A stretch of 64,000 nucleotides of DNA, from contig NZ_BMHE01000009.1 of NCBI RefSeq assembly GCF_014640555.1, positions 157,699 to 221,698 of the forward strand, given 5' to 3'. Position 1 is the first letter of the stretch. The number at the start of each line of letters is the position of its first letter. The translations under genes and the position numbers were made by a program. Source of the DNA: Paenibacillus marchantiophytorum. Its GTDB lineage: Bacteria; Bacillota; Bacilli; Paenibacillales; NBRC-103111. Positions 24,510 through 32,834 of the stretch are shown here, piece after piece. The notes below the pieces were generated by a model. That model did not search any database. It was not told the origin of the DNA and saw only the letters and a program-made list of their open reading frames with translations.

Positions 24510-24534
24510 AAAAAGGCTGCCCGCTGGGCAACCT
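24510..24534 (-). terminator. Terminator of the CBS-domain gene
   Basis: Minus-strand stem GGTTGCCC/GGGCAGCC (one G-U) followed by TTTTT. Confidence 0.75.
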
Positions 24535-24606
24535 TAGGATGGACACATCTCTTAATTCTTCAAATCGTCCTCAAGCAGATCTTCGAACTGCTTGATCTTA
24601 GCACGG

Positions 24607-25044
24607 TTATAAAATGAACTGAAAAGAGTGCCTGATTACATCGCCTCGACTGATGATGCCGACTAGAACGCCTCTGCGCAGCACAGGCAGTTTTTTTATT
24701 CTTTTTTTACCCAGAATAGCCGCAATTTGCTCAATGTCCTCTTCTGCGTCAACAGCAATGACCTTTTTCCTGGCCATTTTCATAACATTTAGAGGAAGCA
24801 GACTGTGAACTCTTTCATGGAATTCTTCATTATCACCTTTGAACACGGCTGTGTAATAATAGGAAGCGAAAACATGATCATCGTGCTTGCCGATGTAACG
24901 CATAATATCGCCATCGCTAATATAAGCGACTACTTCATTACGGTCATTAACGACAGGCAATCCGCTGATTCTGTGTTCAATGAATTTCTCAATCACGACA
25001 CGCACAGGATCGGATTCCTTCACTTTGTAAACTTGACGAACCAT
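24607..25044 (-). CDS. CBS-domain pair protein
   Basis: 145 residues made of two CBS motifs (about 1-50 with VIEKFIEHRISGLPVVNDRNEVVAYISDGDIMR, and 80-140 with IKKLPVLRRGVLVGIISRGDVIR), a small adenylate-sensing module with no catalytic domain. The ATG at 25044 has no ribosome site and cuts the first CBS motif. The frame continues upstream through KAKDI to a stop, with only an ATC (25062) or ATT as possible starts; GGGGGTG lies at proper distance from the ATC. At the 3' end a second frame continues protein-like to 24552. Both ends therefore need checking. Confidence 0.75.
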   Translation of the reverse strand: MVRQVYKVKESDPVRVVIEKFIEHRISGLPVVNDRNEVVAYISDGDIMRYIGKHDDHVFASYYYTAVFKGDNEEFHERVHSLLPLNVMKMARKKVIAVDAEEDIEQIAAILGKKRIKKLPVLRRGVLVGIISRGDVIRHSFQFIL

Positions 25045-25287
25045 AATGTCTTTTGCTTTGATGACGGTTCACCCCCCGCTAAAATGTCTTTCAGCCAAGC
25101 AGATTGTAAAAAATGACATTCACACTTGCATTATATAACGATGTAGCTTAGAGTCAATTAAGATTTGTCACGATTGTAGAACATTCTCAAAATTATTCAA
25201 AAAAAGGAAAGGTTCACAAAGCAGGAAAACGTCGAATTTTGTAGAAATTAGAAGAATAATATTACTGGGAGAGGTGACTTCCGTTTC

Positions 25288-27189
25288 ATGACATTCATAC
25301 ATAGAACGCTTTGGATCGCAGTGCTTATGATGATCATTGGACTCGGTTTCAGTTCATCCCAGCTGCAGGCTCAAAGTCAGGGTGAAAAAGAAATTATCAC
25401 CGAATGGAACTTGATTTGGGGGAATGAACCAAATTCCATTGATAGCATATTGAAGACGAATCATTCCGATTGGCTCCGTATCCCAGACTATCGCGCGTTT
25501 CCTCAGAAACCCAAAGAGATCTCAACCGCTTGGGCCAAAGTGGACTTACCTTCCCAATTACCCGGTCAATACAGTATTCTAATAAACGAAATATACGCTC
25601 AACATATGATGGTTTATTTAGGCAAGGAACTTGTACAAGAGGTAAATTACGAATTTCCATATGATGTACAACGCATATTAATCCCTGTTAACAAAGAAGA
25701 TGCCGGGAAGAGTATTTATCTCAAACTGGAAACTACGCTTGATCGCCTGGGCATTAACTCTGACATTCAACTTGGCAATCATACTCAGTTAATGCGGCAA
25801 TTTCTGAAGCAGGACTTAGTCAGTGTCATTATAGGCTGTTCGTTTATTTTTATTGCTTTCATTATGTTCATTTGCGCCATTTATTTGAAGCGAATTCAAA
25901 TCGCAAGTTGGATTTCGCTAAGCCTTATTTTTATCACTATGGGCATTATTTTTATTACGAATACACCGCTGACTTATATTTATTTTGCTCAATTCGGGGC
26001 TATTTTTTCGGATATGTTCGACATCGCTCTGGCTGTATTCTTACCTACGCTAAGTTACTACTTCGAAAAAGTTTTCGAAAATGGTCAACTTCATCGCTTT
26101 CGAAGTTTTCGAAAATTCCAAATTTTTTATTCCGCTTTTTATCTGCTGTTCATGATTATTAATCGATTAAGTGATTATAAGTATAATAATGCTTATTACT
26201 TTATGACATCTACTGTCTTGGGCTTTATCATGATTATACAATTTGTTTTACTGATCACCCTTTCTGTGCTCTTTGCGAAAAGAGGGAATAAAGATGCCGT
26301 CATATTCTCACTTGGTTTTGCTCTGTTCGCCTTGTTAGCAACGATCGATCTTACTTGGTACTATCTCAGTTCGCAGACGCATCAGCTCTTTTTATGGAAA
26401 TGGGGAATTCTCGGATTCAACAGCACGCTAATCGTCATATTGGGAAGAAGACTAGCAGCCTCTCAAGATTTGCTGATGAATTACTCCAAAGAACTTGAAT
26501 TTTATAACCAGCATGTACAGGTGTCAGAAAAAATGGAAATGATAAGCTCGCTTACCGCCTCTGTCGCTCATGAAGTAAGAAATCCACTTCAAGTTACCCG
26601 CGGCTTTTTACAGTTGGTCGCAGAAAGCTCGAATGAGAAGAACAAAGGCCATATTAGCATCGCTATCGGGGAGTTAGATCGAGCTTCCGATATCATTACC
26701 GATTTTTTAACTTTTGCAAAACCGCAAGAAGAGGAGTTTACCGAGCTCAATATATCCAAAGAATTGAAACAAATTGAAGGCATCATCGTTCCCTTAGCCA
26801 CTTCACACGGCGGCAACGTATATCTTCATATCCCTCGTGACTTATTCATGGAGGGGAATTCCCCCAAATTAAAGCAAGCGCTGATTAACATCATCAAAAA
26901 TAGCATTGAAGCTTTTCAAAAGGATGGACAGATTCATATCAAGGCCTATGAAGAGCAGAATGAGGTTATTATCCTTATTAAGGATAATGGGAGCGGAATT
27001 GAACCTGCTCAATTATCCAAGCTGGGGGAGCCCTATTTTACAACGAAAGTAAAAGGAACTGGGCTAGGTCTCATGGTTACCTTCCGAATCATTGAAGCTA
27101 TGAAAGGCACGATCCGCTTCAGCAGCCAAAAAAATGTCGGTACAGAAGTGATGATCCGCTTCCCCTCTATTCGCAAAAAAAGTTCCTAA
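25288..27189 (+). CDS. Sensor histidine kinase with 7TMR-DISM membrane domain
   Basis: 633 residues: signal-like N-terminus, an extracellular 7TMR-DISM-type beta domain (about 40-165), seven hydrophobic segments (about 175-390), then HisKA with the H-box SVAHEVRNPLQVTRGFLQ (His about 428) and an HATPase_c domain with N-box NIIKNSIEAF and G-box DNGSGIEPAQL...GTGLGLMV. The kinase core resembles KinA/KinB-type sporulation kinases; no response regulator is adjacent, which fits a kinase feeding the phosphorelay, but this is inference. GAGAGGTGA lies upstream of the ATG. Two TTGTAGAA blocks in the promoter region resemble Spo0A boxes. Confidence 0.88.
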   Translation: MTFIHRTLWIAVLMMIIGLGFSSSQLQAQSQGEKEIITEWNLIWGNEPNSIDSILKTNHSDWLRIPDYRAFPQKPKEISTAWAKVDLPSQLPGQYSILINEIYAQHMMVYLGKELVQEVNYEFPYDVQRILIPVNKEDAGKSIYLKLETTLDRLGINSDIQLGNHTQLMRQFLKQDLVSVIIGCSFIFIAFIMFICAIYLKRIQIASWISLSLIFITMGIIFITNTPLTYIYFAQFGAIFSDMFDIALAVFLPTLSYYFEKVFENGQLHRFRSFRKFQIFYSAFYLLFMIINRLSDYKYNNAYYFMTSTVLGFIMIIQFVLLITLSVLFAKRGNKDAVIFSLGFALFALLATIDLTWYYLSSQTHQLFLWKWGILGFNSTLIVILGRRLAASQDLLMNYSKELEFYNQHVQVSEKMEMISSLTASVAHEVRNPLQVTRGFLQLVAESSNEKNKGHISIAIGELDRASDIITDFLTFAKPQEEEFTELNISKELKQIEGIIVPLATSHGGNVYLHIPRDLFMEGNSPKLKQALINIIKNSIEAFQKDGQIHIKAYEEQNEVIILIKDNGSGIEPAQLSKLGEPYFTTKVKGTGLGLMVTFRIIEAMKGTIRFSSQKNVGTEVMIRFPSIRKKSS

Positions 27190-27272
27190 TTGCTGCCCAC
27201 ACCCTCATACCAGGATCCAAAAGCGAATTCTATAGGAAAGAAATATAGGATTCATGATGGAGGAGGACTCCC

Positions 27273-27434
27273 GTGCTAGCTCATACAGAGGAAAGAAAGA
27301 TCACTAGCGGCGATATTGACCAGATGATTGCCGAGATCGATAAAGGTTGGGAAGAACTATTCGACATCCACTTGTCCTGTCAACATATTCGCATAGATTT
27401 GGCTTTGATCTTGAAATCTTTGGACGATGAATGA
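27273..27434 (+). CDS. Small acidic protein of unknown function (53 residues)
   Basis: GTG start with GGAGGAGG seven to nine bases upstream, a strong site. The product (MLAHTEERKITSGDID...) is 53 residues, mostly amphipathic helix, rich in Asp/Glu and Leu/Ile, with one Cys and no membrane segment. I do not recognise a family. It sits between the histidine kinase and the SASP gene, 56 bases before the latter, and may share its transcript. Confidence 0.6.
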   Translation: MLAHTEERKITSGDIDQMIAEIDKGWEELFDIHLSCQHIRIDLALILKSLDDE

Positions 27435-27490
27435 ATAAAAATCCAAATAATCCACAAAATACTCCTAACCTAATAAAGGAGTGATTCCAA

Positions 27491-27712
27491 ATGGCAAGAA
27501 ATAGAAGCAGCAATACCTTAGTGGTGCAACAAGCAAGAGCCGCTCTTGATCAAATGAAGTATGAAGTTGCGCAAGAATTAGGCATCCAAATTCCGCAGGA
27601 CGGTTACTATGGCAACATGGCGACTCGGGACACCGGAGCAATCGGCGGCCATATTACGAGAAGACTGATTCAGATTGCGGAACAACAATTGTCCGGCGGA
27701 ATAAGACGCTAA
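27491..27712 (+). CDS. Small acid-soluble spore protein, alpha/beta type
   Basis: 73-residue DNA-binding protein that coats spore DNA and protects it from UV and heat, and is degraded on germination. Seen: the GPR protease site region MKYEVAQELGI, the second conserved block GNMATRDTGAIGGHITRRLI, and the Gln/Asn-rich N-terminus. AAAGGAG lies seven to eight bases before the ATG. Expected to be made in the forespore under sigma G. Followed by a strong terminator. Confidence 0.97.
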   Translation: MARNRSSNTLVVQQARAALDQMKYEVAQELGIQIPQDGYYGNMATRDTGAIGGHITRRLIQIAEQQLSGGIRR

Positions 27713-27738
27713 TTCCACATCCACGATAGATAATAACG

Positions 27739-27780
27739 AAAAGACTGAATCCACCTATCCAAGGAGATCCAGTCTTTTTT
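27739..27780. terminator. Bidirectional terminator between SASP and DNA ligase
   Basis: Stem AAAAGACTG-ATC / GAT-CAGTCTTTT, followed by eight or more T on the plus strand and mirrored by A on the other side; serves the two convergent genes. Confidence 0.85.
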
Positions 27781-27781
27781 T

Positions 27782-28627
27782 TCAAACAACAAATTCCATA
27801 AACACTGGCGAACGCAGCTTCCCGCTTTTCGTCCAGTTTCTAGTCTTGATCCTCGCCATGAGCAGCGGTTCCATATAAGCAAAATTCTGATCCTCTTTGA
27901 ACACCAGGCGATGTTTCACCCGCTCTAGCGTTTCTTTGTGAAGCGCGGTGACACCGATCTCAATCACGCCGGCCGGAATTTTGGAGCCATTCGCTGAATC
28001 GATAGAAGCCAGCAAGGCAAATTCATTTTTCCTGTAGCCTGAAATATAGACATCCGCGTAAGTCCAGTTAATCACCTTCTGCCACTGTTTGGAACGCTTG
28101 CGAGTTTGATATCGGGAGTTGTCCTTCTTGGACTTCATCACGATGCCTTCAAGCCCTTCACGACAGATCTGTTCAAAATAATCAACGGCGTTCCCCTCAT
28201 GCACGCTAACCTTCCGGTAGCTCTCATTTTCAACGAAAGCCTGATCGAGCAGCTCTTTGCGCTTGAGCAAGGGGAGGGCGGTCACGTCAATTCCTTTGTA
28301 TCTCATGATGTCAAAAGCATAAAATATCACTGGCGTTTTATTTTTCCTGGCGTAAAATCTCGCTGTCATCGCTTCATAATCCGATCTGCCTTGATCATCC
28401 AAAACAACCAATTCTCCGTCGAGCACGGTTCCCTCAGGTATAGGACAATTATGTAACTCTGGAAATTTATTGGTAATCAAGTCACTTTGCTTCGTATACA
28501 CATACAGTCGATCCATATTGGAAACAATACACCGCATACCATCTAATTTGAGTTCCGCAATATAGTTTTTACTGCGAAAAGCTTTGTTATCCTTCGCTTC
28601 TTGCAGCAACATAGGAGAAATGAACAT
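27782..28627 (-). CDS. ATP-dependent DNA ligase (LigD ligase-domain type)
   Basis: 281 residues containing only the nucleotidyltransferase and OB-fold domains. Motif I ELKLDGMR gives the AMP-accepting Lys27; motif III FYAFDIMRYKG and motif IV EGLEGIVMKSK are present, and the OB part ends near TRNWTKSGKLRSPVF. No polymerase or phosphoesterase domain and no ku gene are next to it. Possible roles are end joining in spores or repair of nicks during germination. AGGGTGAT lies upstream of the ATG. Standalone forms of this ligase are known in Bacillota. Confidence 0.9.
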   Translation of the reverse strand: MFISPMLLQEAKDNKAFRSKNYIAELKLDGMRCIVSNMDRLYVYTKQSDLITNKFPELHNCPIPEGTVLDGELVVLDDQGRSDYEAMTARFYARKNKTPVIFYAFDIMRYKGIDVTALPLLKRKELLDQAFVENESYRKVSVHEGNAVDYFEQICREGLEGIVMKSKKDNSRYQTRKRSKQWQKVINWTYADVYISGYRKNEFALLASIDSANGSKIPAGVIEIGVTALHKETLERVKHRLVFKEDQNFAYMEPLLMARIKTRNWTKSGKLRSPVFMEFVV

Positions 28628-28709
28628 CGGCTATCACCCTAAGTAAATGATACTTCAATGCCATTCATCTGCCTATAGGAACTTGGAGGGAAAAGAACGC
28701 CGTGCTTTT

Positions 28710-29470
28710 ACCCCGGTTCTGGCCAATTAGCGGATCGTAGTTCCCTTTCACGCTGCGCTCTGCGTCATCGCTATGCCCAAAGGGAACTGATCATAGTTCC
28801 CTTTCACGCTGCGCTCTGTGTCATCGCAATGCCCAAAGGGAACTAGAATCCGCTATATGGCTGAAAACCGCCATATTCCACTCCAATGGGAACTACGATC
28901 CGCTATGTCACCAATTGCCCGTCGGAATCAGCATCTTCCGCTAAAATAACGTACCTCAGTTCCCTTTCATGCTGCTTTTACCCCGGTTCCCGCCAATTAG
29001 CGGATCGTAGTTCCCTTTCACGCTGCGCTCTGCGTCATCGCTATGCCCAAAGGGAACTAGAATCCGCTATATGGCTGAAAACCGCCATATTCCACTCCAC
29101 TGGGAACTACGATCCGCTATATCACCAATTGCCCGTCGGAATGAGCATCTTCCGCTAAAATAACGTACCTCAGTTCCTTTCATGCTGCTTTTACCCCGAT
29201 TCCCGCCAATTAGCGGATCGTAGTTCCCTTTCACGCTGCGCTCTGCGTCATCGCTATGCCCAAAGGGAACTAGAATCCGCTATATTGCTGAAAACCGCCA
29301 TATTCCACTCCACTGGGAACTACGATCCGCTATGTCACCAATTGCCCGTCGGAATCAGCATCTTCCGCTAAAATAACGTACCTCAGTTCCCTTTCATGCT
29401 GCTTTTACCCCGATTCCCGCCAATTAGCGGATCGTAGTTCCCTTTCACACTGCGCTCTGTGTCAACGCAT
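28710..29470. repeat. Tandem array of a 213-bp repeat, about 3.5 copies
   Basis: Unit boundaries taken at ACCCCG(G/A)TTC: 28710, 28980, 29193, 29407, giving steps of 270, 213 and 214 bases. The first copy is longer because an internal block of about 57 bp (TTCCCTTTCACGCTGCGCTC to CCCAAAGGGAACT) is duplicated; the last copy breaks off near 29470. Each unit contains TAGCGGATCGTAGTTCCC, its inverted relatives GGGAACTAGAATCCGCTA and GGGAACTACGATCCGCTA, and CGTACCTCAGTTCCC, so it can fold into several hairpins. No gene is visible. 29471-29618 contains further degenerate copies. Confidence 0.9.
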
Positions 29471-29618
29471 AATCCAAAGAGAACTGTAGGACGCTATTCT
29501 GGAAAATAGTAGGGGTAGATAGCGCACTGTAGTTCCCTTCCTTTTCGCGCGAGGCGGCTGGTGGAACTCCCTCCAAAACATATAAATTATGGCGTGTAAT
29601 ATAATCCCTTTTATGGTC

Positions 29619-29644
29619 AAAAAACCGCAAGCAATGCCTGCGGT
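29619..29644 (-). terminator. Terminator of the BTAD response regulator
   Basis: Minus-strand stem ACCGCA/TGCGGT plus six T, touching the stop codon. Confidence 0.7.
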
Positions 29645-30792
29645 CATTTTCTATCAGAGAATCGGCTTACCAACCGATTATAGAGATGAATCAAATCCTC
29701 GGATGGGCGGATGCCAAGCTCTCGGCTGAGCAGTCGAACATAATCCGTGTATAGAGCCGTCAATCCTTTTTTGTCTCCGGTCATCTCCCGGATCCTCATA
29801 AGGAGGTGAATGACGGATTCGTCCAACGAATTGCGCTCGTTGAGCTTGAGCAGCAATCTCGCCGCCGAGGCTGTGTCTTTTAATGAGATTAGCATCGCGG
29901 CTAGCCGCTTGACGAATGATGCGTACAATTCCACATAATGCTCCGTTTCATGAATTGCCCACACATACGCCTTATCCCCAAACAAATCGCCCGTATATAG
30001 ACGTTCAATTTGCAGCGCTCTCTCTATATTGCCAATATCAATGACCTGTAGTTCCTCCACTTGCTTCTCAAACTCTATATAATCGATCATAGGATCCTTT
30101 AATTCCAGCGCATAGCCATCATTCTCTGATCGTACGACTTCGCGCAAGCCAATTAGTTCCAGGGACTTGCGCAATTGATAGACCGTCGTATTCAGATAGC
30201 TCTCTGCCTTCGATTGATGCATTCCTCCGAATATTTCCGTAACCAGTCTGGAACGGGGAATCCGTTTGCCGTGATTCAGCTGCAAATACGCGAACAGCTC
30301 CGCGCACTTCCGCGAGATCCATTTCACGCGGACCGCTTCATTGCTCACGACGACATCCCCCAGCATCTTAAGAACGACCTTTCCCGGATTCGTCGGTGCG
30401 GCAGTTGAAAGTAACGGAGAGAGCACGCCTCTCTGGTTCATCCGCGCACGATTGACGGCCCGCTCCAGCCGCTCTTGGGTTACAGGCTTGACCAAATAAT
30501 CCAGTACGGACAGCTCGTAAGCCTTCAAGGCATATTCCTTGTGCGACGTGATGAAGATGATTTGTACATGAGATTCCGCAAGCTCGATCTCCGCGGCAAA
30601 CTCCATGCCGTTTCCCCCCGGCATAGAAATGTCTACGAATGCTAGGTTGATATCCGCATTCTCGCTCAGAAAGGAGGCTGCGGACTTCGTGTTCGTGAAC
30701 GCAGCCGCCACATGCACATCCGGCATCTTGGCTAGCATTTTGCGCAGTATCAAATGCATTGTCGGCTCGTCATCCACCATAATCACTTTCAT
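29644..30792 (-). CDS. Response regulator with winged-helix and BTAD domains
   Basis: 382 residues: receiver domain (1-120; VDDEP, phospho-acceptor in FVDISMPGG, K in DYLVKPV), an OmpR-like winged helix (about 145-220), and a C-terminal bacterial transcriptional activator (BTAD) domain of TPR-like helices (about 235-375). This SARP-like layout is better known from Actinobacteria but also occurs in Paenibacillus. Start ATG 30792 with GGAGGAAG upstream; the start lies 23 bases inside the kinase gene, so it is translationally coupled. Targets unknown. Confidence 0.88.
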   Translation of the reverse strand: MKVIMVDDEPTMHLILRKMLAKMPDVHVAAAFTNTKSAASFLSENADINLAFVDISMPGGNGMEFAAEIELAESHVQIIFITSHKEYALKAYELSVLDYLVKPVTQERLERAVNRARMNQRGVLSPLLSTAAPTNPGKVVLKMLGDVVVSNEAVRVKWISRKCAELFAYLQLNHGKRIPRSRLVTEIFGGMHQSKAESYLNTTVYQLRKSLELIGLREVVRSENDGYALELKDPMIDYIEFEKQVEELQVIDIGNIERALQIERLYTGDLFGDKAYVWAIHETEHYVELYASFVKRLAAMLISLKDTASAARLLLKLNERNSLDESVIHLLMRIREMTGDKKGLTALYTDYVRLLSRELGIRPSEDLIHLYNRLVSRFSDRK

Positions 30793-32596
30793 ATCCGTCT
30801 TCCTCCAATCCTCCATCGTCGAATGCATCCACCCAGCCTGCCGTTGCAGGCAAGCTGAATGAGAAGGTCGTGCCGATGCCTGGCTGGCTCTCGAACCAGA
30901 GACTGCCGCCGTGGATACGGACGAATTCCCGTGTCAGGGCCAGTCCGAACCTCGTATCCCCCGAGTCTCCTCCATTCACCATAACCTTTAGGAACGGTTC
31001 CTCCTTAAGCAGCAATTCCATGGTCTGTTCATCGATTCCCACGCCATTGTCGCTTACGGATACGATAACCATTTTACCTTCCAACCTGGCTTCGATCTCA
31101 ATCTTGCCACCGATGCCAGTAAACTTAATCGCGTTGGAAAGCAGATTCCGCAGAATCAGATCCAGCATCTCTTTATCTGCTCTAACTCCGAGCTTCTCGT
31201 CTATATGCTCTGTCAGTCGAATTTGTTTCATACCCGCTTTCGTTCCGGCCAGCAGCAAGGCTTGTCTCACGACTTGCTGCAAATTCCAGCCTAGCGGACG
31301 AAACACGACTTTCCCTTCCTGACTACGATACCAGTCTAGCAAATTTTCGACTAGATGGAACGTACTTTGCACTTGCCCTTTCAGCTCCCGCACTAACTCC
31401 GCATGCTCAAAGTCTGACGCTGTGAGTTCGTCGCCAAGCAGCTCAGTCAAGCTGACGAGCAGAGCGATCGGATCCCGAATATCGTGCGCCACGACGGTAA
31501 ACAACTTGTCCTTGAAAGCGTTCAGGTCGGATAACTGCCGGGCATTCTCCCTGAGTCGGTCCTCGCTTTCCTTCATCTGCGTAATATCGTTGAACATCAA
31601 TATCTTACCGATTAAGACTGTACTGGATTCGTAAATGAGCGACAAACTACAACTGTAATGCCTGGTTCGGTTTGCATACATTCGGTGAAATGGGAAACGT
31701 TCGTCCCCGTCACCAGCGGCACGAATATGTTGGATCAGAGCCGGACTGGCTGACAGAACCATTGCCATATCGGCGGGATAGCGTTTCGTCAAACCGAGCT
31801 CAGGAAAAACTTTTTCCGCTGCTCTATTGTAACTGATAATTTGATCCTCATAATCGAACAAGATGACGCCGTCACGGATCGTTTCGAACACTTTGGCGTA
31901 AGCGAGCGGTGTTAGGCGGAGCAAATTAAACCGAAGAATTCCCCACACATAAGCAACTCCCGAAACAGCAAAGCCGAACGGCGTCAAATCGACGGTCACC
32001 CCGAACCAGAAGAACATATTGAACAACATCGGGGCAATCGCGCCCAAAAGAAGAACTACAATCTGTTTGCGCACAATCGGCAAAGCTTTCCAATACATAG
32101 GAATAAACAGCAGCATCCCATACAGTAAAGCAGAATAATTATAGATGGTATGCACTTCATACCAAGGCCCTTTGACTGTCGTATACAAAGGAATCGAAGA
32201 TTCCACATTCAACACATAGCGCTTATAGACAAGATGGTGCCATTCATTCGTTGCATGCAGGACAAAGACGGTTATGGGAATAAGGAATAGCGCTAATGCG
32301 AGCTGCTTGCGGTAACGTGAGGCAGTCCCCGTAAACTGAATGACTTGAAAGAGCCAAAGCGTGGTCACGAATGGAATGCCCAAATATTCGATTTGAAGAG
32401 ACAACTTCACTTCTTTCAGGCTTCCGCTCAACACTTCAAAAGCATAACCAAACGCATAGCAAGCTGCTGCCAGCATAATAAAAATCATCGTTTTGGCAAC
32501 AGGAAGATGACGTTTCCGATAAGACAGGAAGGAGATGAACAGCATCAGAGCTGTTGCGATAAAAAGCGTTACCGACATCCATTGTTTCGTGTCCAT
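30770..32596 (-). CDS. Sensor histidine kinase with N-terminal 7TM and PAS domains
   Basis: 608 residues: HisKA_7TM-type membrane domain with seven hydrophobic segments (about 5-225), a PAS domain (about 230-350, RDGVILFDYEDQIISYNRAAEKVF), HisKA with TVVAHDIRDPIALLVSL (His about 371), and HATPase_c with N-box NLLSNAIKF and DNGVGIDEQ. The last 23 bases overlap the response regulator start. Stimulus unknown. Divergent from the second germination operon. Confidence 0.88.
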   Translation of the reverse strand: MDTKQWMSVTLFIATALMLFISFLSYRKRHLPVAKTMIFIMLAAACYAFGYAFEVLSGSLKEVKLSLQIEYLGIPFVTTLWLFQVIQFTGTASRYRKQLALALFLIPITVFVLHATNEWHHLVYKRYVLNVESSIPLYTTVKGPWYEVHTIYNYSALLYGMLLFIPMYWKALPIVRKQIVVLLLGAIAPMLFNMFFWFGVTVDLTPFGFAVSGVAYVWGILRFNLLRLTPLAYAKVFETIRDGVILFDYEDQIISYNRAAEKVFPELGLTKRYPADMAMVLSASPALIQHIRAAGDGDERFPFHRMYANRTRHYSCSLSLIYESSTVLIGKILMFNDITQMKESEDRLRENARQLSDLNAFKDKLFTVVAHDIRDPIALLVSLTELLGDELTASDFEHAELVRELKGQVQSTFHLVENLLDWYRSQEGKVVFRPLGWNLQQVVRQALLLAGTKAGMKQIRLTEHIDEKLGVRADKEMLDLILRNLLSNAIKFTGIGGKIEIEARLEGKMVIVSVSDNGVGIDEQTMELLLKEEPFLKVMVNGGDSGDTRFGLALTREFVRIHGGSLWFESQPGIGTTFSFSLPATAGWVDAFDDGGLEEDGYESDYGG

Positions 32597-32834
32597 GCCT
32601 CATCTCCTCATGTATCTATGAACTGTCGAGCCATTTTATGGGGTAGTTCGACAATATTCTACCAAAAACAGGATATCACTTTTCTCTATCTGGTGTCCAC
32701 GATTCTCTCTGGGAACAAAGAAACAAGAAACAGACATGTATGTTTCTTCCTCCAATTGGTCAATATAACCATAATAAATTTCTGGAAATAGGAGTTGTGC
32801 TCCCATTCAACCAATTTCGATTACGCATGATTGC

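Noticed and set aside
28710..29470. CRISPR array
   Set aside because: The repeat is a 213-bp unit without unique spacers, and no cas genes are near.
32640..32834. Sigma G promoter for the second ger operon
   Set aside because: CATAATA at 32770 fits a -10, but no acceptable -35 lies 17-18 bases upstream.
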